From NCBI RefSeq assembly GCF_027744825.2, contig NC_071342.1:23900001-23964000 (forward strand): a stretch of DNA of 64,000 nucleotides. The letters are read 5' to 3'. This DNA is from Synchiropus splendidus. Lineage: Eukaryota > Chordata > Actinopteri > Syngnathiformes > Callionymidae. The notes beneath the pieces were generated by a model. That model was given only the letters and a program-made list of their open reading frames with translations. It was not told where the DNA came from and ran no database searches. Below, one piece after another: positions 59,571-64,000 of the stretch. Each line of letters opens with the position of its first letter. The stretch's first letter is position 1. The translations under genes were made by a program, and so were the position numbers.

Positions 59571-61989
59571 AAAAGGTGTTGATTAACTTTTTTCTGGAAA
59601 CTTTAAAATCCAAACGTATGTTTTGTCTTTTATTTTGTTCGGAAATGGTGATAAAAAAAAAGTTTGGGATTGTTCATGTCATTTTTGTTGTAAATAACAC
59701 ATATGACTTTGTTTTGTTTTTAAGGAAAGTTTTCCCTGAGCACAATTCACCAACTTCAGTTTCACTTATTTATTTTTTTTCATGATAAATATTCTACATT
59801 ACATTTTTCGTCCAAATCTGGAGAGTGTACTGTGGGGTTAAACTTCTGTGCCGATTTGCGCCTAAATACGTGGCTTCTTAGGATTTGAAAAAGCAATTTC
59901 GTGACCTTTATTATGATTTCAAAGCGGAGATCGTGTAGTTATGAAGCCACACGTTATTCTGGTCCTGGCGTGGCTCCAAATGTGTCTGAGAAGGTGGCGT
60001 CAACTCCTCTGGATCTCACTTTCACACGTCCGACAATGATCTGCGCGTATTGCCGCGACTCTCGGAAGTCATTTCGGTTATTTTAATAGGACTTTTCTGG
60101 TCGAGATCGGCAGGTTCAGGTCACCGCGGACCCTCCTCAGCTGAGGCGTCCGGCTTTAAACAAAGCCAGAGAAACTTACTTGCAACATCCATCGAATAAC
60201 TGAAAACTTTTTCGAACGTCTTCGCCAGTTTGCCAAAAATAAAAATACTTGCGGGCGTGTTCGATAACCAGTCGCTGACTACTATGAGATGTTCTGTTGA
60301 CGAGGTGAACTCAAGGCTCGTGCTGGTCGGGTTCGGGCTTTCAATCCGGGCCGGAACCGGCCTTCACTTCTGGTTTAATTTCGTTACAAATAGCGCCAAA
60401 AGTGCTTTGATTTAAATATGCTTTAAGGTTAAGAAGGGTGTATTTTGTGTCTGTGGTATTCAGCAATTGATCCAGGAACCGCTCTCCCACCGAGGTCTGG
60501 TCTTTCTGTTGCCCGCCCGGCGGAGCGCCACGGTCGGGGGGCGCGTCTGCAGAGCGTCGCTGTCCTCCAGTGGATGGAGCCGAGAGAGGAAAAAAAAAGG
60601 ACTATCTTTAATCGGGTTCATTTTAGTTCCACCTGTCAGGCGTGTGAATCAAAAATCCGGACGTGTTTGGTTCGGGCTCCCATCCGCCCTGCAGGCAGCC
60701 TCCCATCCGCGATTAAAGCAGGAAAATCGGTTGTGACAGCGGACGTCCTCCCGGCCCCTCCGCGGCTCCGCTGTGGCACCGTTTGCCCACGAGGAATAAA
60801 AGTTCGTCAGAGAAGCATCTGTGGGGCCAGTGAAATCCACGTTAGCCGTTCAGCGGCTGTTATTTCAAGCCCAAACGATCTTACCTGTCGGGAGAGACGC
60901 GCGGGAGCCGGAGCTCCGGAGAGCCCAGGTGCGGCGGGGCCTCCCGCGCGGGCCGCGCACCTGAAGGCTCCCGGTGCTTCTGCAGCTCCGTGTTGCTGAA
61001 CACGTCACCGTTTTAATAAGCGCCGACAAACGTCCCCGCAGATCCCCGCCGTCCAAATCCAGGCGGCGGCTGAGGGAGCCCAACTTTTCCCTCCTCCTCC
61101 TCTCCTGGCCCTTAATCCCGAGCTTTAGCAGCTCAGCTTTAAGAAAATTCAACTGCAATTTGGGATTAGACAAATACTCTTATTACAAAAGCTTGATAAC
61201 TTGATACTTGTTCAGGAGGGGGGGAGGGGGGGGAGTGCTGCTGGTGGAGGGGGGTAATCTGGGGGTCTCACTCACATCCACCCCCCAAAAAAATGTCAGA
61301 ATAACGCGTCTCTTTGGTGTTGTGATGTTTGTTCAGTGGCCTTTTTGCATAATTTAGCGGACCGTGTGCGTGTGTGTGTGCGTGCGCGCGCACTTCAAAT
61401 GTGCTGTAAAAATTATTTAAACTGCACAATTGTGTTGAACCGACCAGCGGATTAACACAAACCTGCCTGACGTTAGTGTACGTGTGTGTCTGCGTGTGCG
61501 CGCGCGTGAGTATTTCCTATCAGTAATTCACTCATTCACACCGACCTTTTAGATTGAGCGCCGCGATGCGTTCAGGTACCACCATCCTCGCCTGAAGCGC
61601 CCGCTAAATGAGCTGTGTTTTCTCGTTTAATTTATGTTTTGTTTTTCTTGCAGACTATTAGGCCCAACAAACACACACACACTTCACATCCGCTTTGGTG
61701 CTTATGCGAGGAGTTACCTTCCCACTGTCCACTTTACATGCGAGCGTTCTTTTGTTTGAACATTTTAGTTTCGCTGACTTTGAACACACACGCGCGCTTC
61801 TATTTTCCTCACCACTCCTGTTAAAGTCTTGGCGCAAATAAGACTGAAATATCTTTGACATCGAGGGAACATTTCCCGGCCTGAGTGTGTGTGTGTGTGT
61901 GTGACACCAAGTGCAGCATTTCAGTGAGCGCGCTGCTTTCTCTTCTTCTTCAGTGAGTTGCAGGTCTGCTCCTATTAAACTTTACGTCA

Positions 61990-62110
61990 ACCATCCTCAA
62001 ATGTAATTCTAAATGGGGATTAGAGCTCATTAATATTCATGAGTGTGTGTGTGTGTGAGAGAGAGAGTGTGCATGGCTGATATCAAACCGCGCGAATCTA
62101 ACTCACTCTG
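61990..62110. promoter_or_regulatory. Candidate proximal OTX1 element
   Basis: GGATTAG (62017-62023) is followed within 8 bases by CATTAATATTCATGAG, lying about 370 bases before the CpG island. A bicoid-type site this close to an OTX promoter invites an autoregulation hypothesis, which is inference. Confidence 0.35.
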
Positions 62111-62125
62111 CTGTGTTTATTTCTC

Positions 62126-62166
62126 ATAATAATAATAATAATAATATAATAAAATAAATAATAAAA
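62126..62166. repeat. (AAT)n-rich tract
   Basis: Imperfect AAT/AAAT repeats marking the AT-rich sequence just before the OTX1 CpG island. Confidence 0.9.
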
Positions 62167-62609
62167 ATGGTGTCAGTGGAAGGGAAAAGGTCGCTGCCTG
62201 AGGTCACGCGCCGGTGACCTCTAATGAGGTTTTCCTCCCCGGGCAAATGAGACGGGTGGCGGCCGTTTAAATGTGAATTGTCACGCTGTGATTATTTCTT
62301 AAAAAGCTACTAAATATTTTTGACATGAATCGCAGCCGCGTTGCGTGTGATGTGTTCCATTAATTTGGGACGAAACCTTGTGTTTCAGGACTCTGCGGGC
62401 GGAGGGAGGGGCGCCGGGGGGCGTGGCCTCGGCCGCGCTCGCCGCGCGCCCATTGGCGGCGGGAGCCGTCCGTCACGCGGCCGGCGCGCGCTGACTGGCT
62501 GCGGGAGGCGGGCCCGCAGGTGTCCGCGGCTCTTAGAGGCGCAGGGCGGAGAGAAGGTGATCAATCTCCATCTGTCTCCACCTCAACCGTCTGACCGACC
62601 CGCCGACTC

Positions 62610-62684
62610 ATGAGTCTGATTTATTTGCCGGTGAAAAACACCAGAAAGGGCGAGCGGCGCGGAGCGGAGAGAGTGGCGAAGTGA
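62610..62684 (+). other. Upstream ORF 1 in OTX1 leader (24 codons)
   Basis: ATG at 62610 starts a 24-codon frame (MSLIYLPVKNTRKGERRGAE...) ending in TGA at 62682-62684, wholly inside the proposed leader exon. No similarity to any peptide family is recognised. If transcribed it could dampen OTX1 translation; this is inference. Confidence 0.35.
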
Positions 62685-62717
62685 AGGAGCTGCGCGGCCG
62701 CGTCTTTGCCTTGCGCC

Positions 62718-62753
62718 ATGTCGCCGAGTTTGCGCGCAGTCGCGGCTCTCTGA
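62718..62753 (+). other. Upstream ORF 2 in OTX1 leader (11 codons)
   Basis: ATG at 62718 in a favourable context (gcgccATGt, purine at -3) starts MSPSLRAVAAL and stops at TGA 62751-62753, before the leader-exon donor. It is the better placed of the two uORFs because it lies nearer the donor and so falls inside the transcript for most possible start sites. Confidence 0.4.
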
Positions 62754-62811
62754 GCGACTCTTCTCACTGCTGGATACTTGCTGCTGCTCCGGAGCGAACC
62801 GCCGCCGCCAG

Positions 62812-63771
62812 GTAAGACCTCGGCTTCTCGCTCGAACTCGGGGAGAAAGTCGCCCCAAACTTTGGCGCACGCGCCCGGCCGATAGTGGCTGTGTTTAGCG
62901 GCTGATTTGTGTGACAAGAGGCCGGCGCTGCTCCCCTCGGAGGTCTGGTCTAAATTCTAATGGGCTTCATTTGCAGGCAGATGAGCTGCCGGAGTCCTCG
63001 TGCGCTCCAATATTCCCTCTTTGTTCGAATAATCTGCTAATTTAATTCACCGTCTGCGGCGCGCGGGGCTGGATGGGAACTGATCGTTCTGCTTTCAAAC
63101 CGCGTCCGAGGCGGATGGTTTTCACGCTGCGTCGGAACTATTGGAAGCGTTATTAAATAAAAGTCAACTCGTTTAGTTGAGAAGACGTGGAACAAATGAT
63201 TTAGATTTAGCAGCAGCTGTCATGTCGAATCTAAGACGTTTCTGCGTGAGTTTGTTTTTATTATTATTTACTGGAGTTGCGTTTCTGAGTTGTTGGGGTT
63301 TTTTTTTTTTTTAATATTTATCGAAGTTGCGACTCATTTCATTCATGTTGTATATGTGTATAAAAATATTCCACGTCTAACAGGGGAACTAAGCCGAATC
63401 CCTCTGACCAATTTTATTTTTTTACTCCACTTGAAGAGTGTTTTAACTGATATTTAATTCACGAATAATTAAACTTTACTTTTGTCGTTTTTATTTATCT
63501 GTGAACACTCCGGTTTAATGTGATTTAATTTTAAAAAGTTAACTTGGTGTTATCAAGGACCTAAATAAACTTTTAATAAAAATATAAAAAATGGTAAAAG
63601 TGTTATTCAGCAGTTATTGTTACTGTTGCGAAGGAAAGATCTTGCGCTACGATGGAAGCAATTCCAAATGTGTGCGTGTGGACAGAGAGAAAACAGACAT
63701 TTAAATTCGGAATCACAAAATAAATTGCACAACTCTCAGTTCAGTTTGTCTTTTGAAATGTTTTCTCACAG
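62812..63771 (+). other. otx1: OTX1 intron 1
   Basis: A 960-base intron between the leader exon donor (gtaaga) and the acceptor at 63771. The first 330 bases are still CpG-rich. The rest is AT-rich with a T run at about 63300-63312. No coding potential is seen. Confidence 0.65.
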
Positions 63772-63934
63772 TGTAGTCTCTCCACCCGCAGCAAAACTAC
63801 TCGCCGTCTTCCCACCAACATTCATCGAGCGTCTCCGCAGTCCCGCACGCCGCCCCTGCGCCGTCAAGCTGCAGCATCACCGAGGGAAGTCGAACCAGTG
63901 GCCTGAGCTGGGGGGAGCAGTGAGCGCCTGTAGC
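63772..63934 (+). other. otx1: OTX1 5'UTR part of the first coding exon
   Basis: The acceptor ttttctcacag ends at 63771 after a T-rich stretch. A second AG at 63790-63791 (cacccgcag) could be used instead and would shorten the leader by 20 bases. The segment is C-rich, contains no ATG before 63935 and leads directly into the OTX1 start codon. Confidence 0.7.
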
Positions 63935-64000
63935 ATGATGTCCTACCTCAAACAGTCCCCCTACGGCGTCAACGGCCTGGGGCTGAGCGGCGCGGCCATG
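63935..64000 (+). CDS. otx1: Orthodenticle homeobox 1 (OTX1), N-terminal 22 codons, truncated by window end
   Basis: The reading frame from ATG 63935 begins MMSYLKQSPYGVNGLGLSG and is still open at the last base. MMSYLKQ(P/S)PY is the invariant start of vertebrate OTX proteins. The following G-V/M-N-G-L-G-L and the Ala-Met pair match OTX1 rather than OTX2, which has AVNGLSL followed by Ser/Thr residues. Known role: a paired-like (bicoid-class, K50) homeodomain activator of TAATCC sites, acting in the nucleus during forebrain, midbrain and sense-organ development. The homeodomain, the rest of the exon and the His-rich and OTX-tail regions lie beyond the window. Two ATGs in tandem (63935, 63938) are typical of the family; -3 is A for the first. 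Location 4.9 kb after EHBP1 on the same strand repeats the human order EHBP1-OTX1, supporting OTX1 rather than another OTX paralogue. Confidence 0.93.
   Translation, partial: MMSYLKQSPYGVNGLGLSGAAM

Larger units (their letters stand above)
59571..62389. other. EHBP1-OTX1 intergenic spacer
   Basis: About 2.8 kb. AT-rich to 59890, then CpG-richer at 60440-61090 (possible second CpG island, see the antisense donor). From 61200 there are G-rich and (GT/CG)n patches, then AT-rich sequence with an (AAT)n run at 62126-62166. Three bicoid-type GGATTA cores lie at 61163, 61449 and 62017. That is not far above chance for this length. The 184-residue frame at 60445-60999 follows the CpG-rich composition and is not called a gene. 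Confidence 0.7.
62560..62811 (+). other. otx1: OTX1 non-coding first exon (5' end uncertain)
   Basis: The 3' end is well supported: GCCGCCAG|gtaagac, a near-consensus donor at 62811/62812, followed by a 960-base intron to the acceptor at 63771. The 5' end is a guess placed inside the CpG-rich block. OTX genes usually have one or more untranslated leader exons, so the layout fits. The exon would carry two short upstream ORFs (62610-62684 and 62718-62753). Confidence 0.6.
62390..62820 (+). promoter_or_regulatory. otx1: CpG-island promoter of OTX1
   Basis: There is an abrupt change from AT-rich sequence (62120-62350) to very CpG-dense DNA. Visible elements are GC boxes (ggggcgtggc near 62419, gggcggag near 62547), an inverted CCAAT box (ATTGG at 62452-62456) and a CGTCA half-CRE near 62471. 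No good TATA box is seen. The block abuts the OTX1 leader exon donor, so promoter function is the straightforward reading. The start site itself is not determined. Confidence 0.72.

Noticed and set aside
60445..60999. 184-codon plus-strand frame upstream of OTX1
   Set aside because: Low-information Arg/Ala/Pro-rich translation of CpG-rich DNA with no matching family; more likely a CpG island.
62583..62917. Minus-strand frames over the OTX1 leader exon
   Set aside because: Antisense shadows of the CpG-rich leader exon; the plus-strand donor and downstream OTX1 start explain the region.

Overview
This is vertebrate nuclear DNA, most likely from a teleost fish. It has multi-exon GT-AG genes, long AT-rich introns, abundant (CA/GT)n microsatellites, and a short-intron/long-intron mix. 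One repeat has the TTGTGGGGACC ends that I associate with fish genomes. There is no bacterial, phage or CRISPR content. Two genes are recognisable, both on the + strand and in the same order as on human chromosome 2p15: the 3' part of EHBP1, followed by the 5' end of OTX1.

Layout. Positions 1-12118 hold no recognisable exon and are most simply an EHBP1 intron. Ten EHBP1 coding exons follow (12119-12269, 14932-15156, 17810-17964, 21023-21161, 22399-22499, 25955-26078, 49386-49485, 50711-50784, 58732-58846, 58922-59012). They splice in a continuous reading frame to 424 codons plus TGA and end in the CaaX-like tetrapeptide CVVQ. The first five exons encode the variable linker that should follow the CH domain. 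The last five encode the coiled-coil, Rab-binding bMERB domain. The 3'UTR ends near an AATAAA at 59545. About 3 kb later a CpG-rich promoter region (about 62390-62810) carries a non-coding first exon with donor CAG|GTAAGA at 62811/62812. The first OTX1 coding exon begins at ATG 63935 and runs off the window end after 22 codons.

Most of the window is non-coding. It includes a 23.3-kb intron (26079-49385) inside the bMERB-coding region, a 7.9-kb intron (50785-58731) and more than 12 kb upstream. Many stretches of balanced, non-repetitive sequence carry clusters of homeodomain-type (TAATTA), bicoid/OTX-type (TAATCC/T) and SOX-type (CATTGTT/AACAAT) core motifs. Given the linkage, the best hypothesis is that EHBP1 is a bystander gene hosting long-range OTX1 enhancers (a genomic regulatory block). 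I cannot run an alignment, so the individual elements are proposals, not demonstrations.

How the genes relate: EHBP1 is a widely used adaptor linking EHD-type ATPases, Rab8/10-family GTPases and actin in endosomal recycling. OTX1 is a head/brain homeodomain transcription factor. They share no pathway; the link is most likely regulatory and positional. I did not find a convincing new protein system. The most unusual points are the density of enhancer-like segments, a possible antisense splice donor in a CpG-rich patch upstream of OTX1, two uORFs in the OTX1 leader, a 48-bp in-register minisatellite, and four GTAC-type donors in EHBP1.
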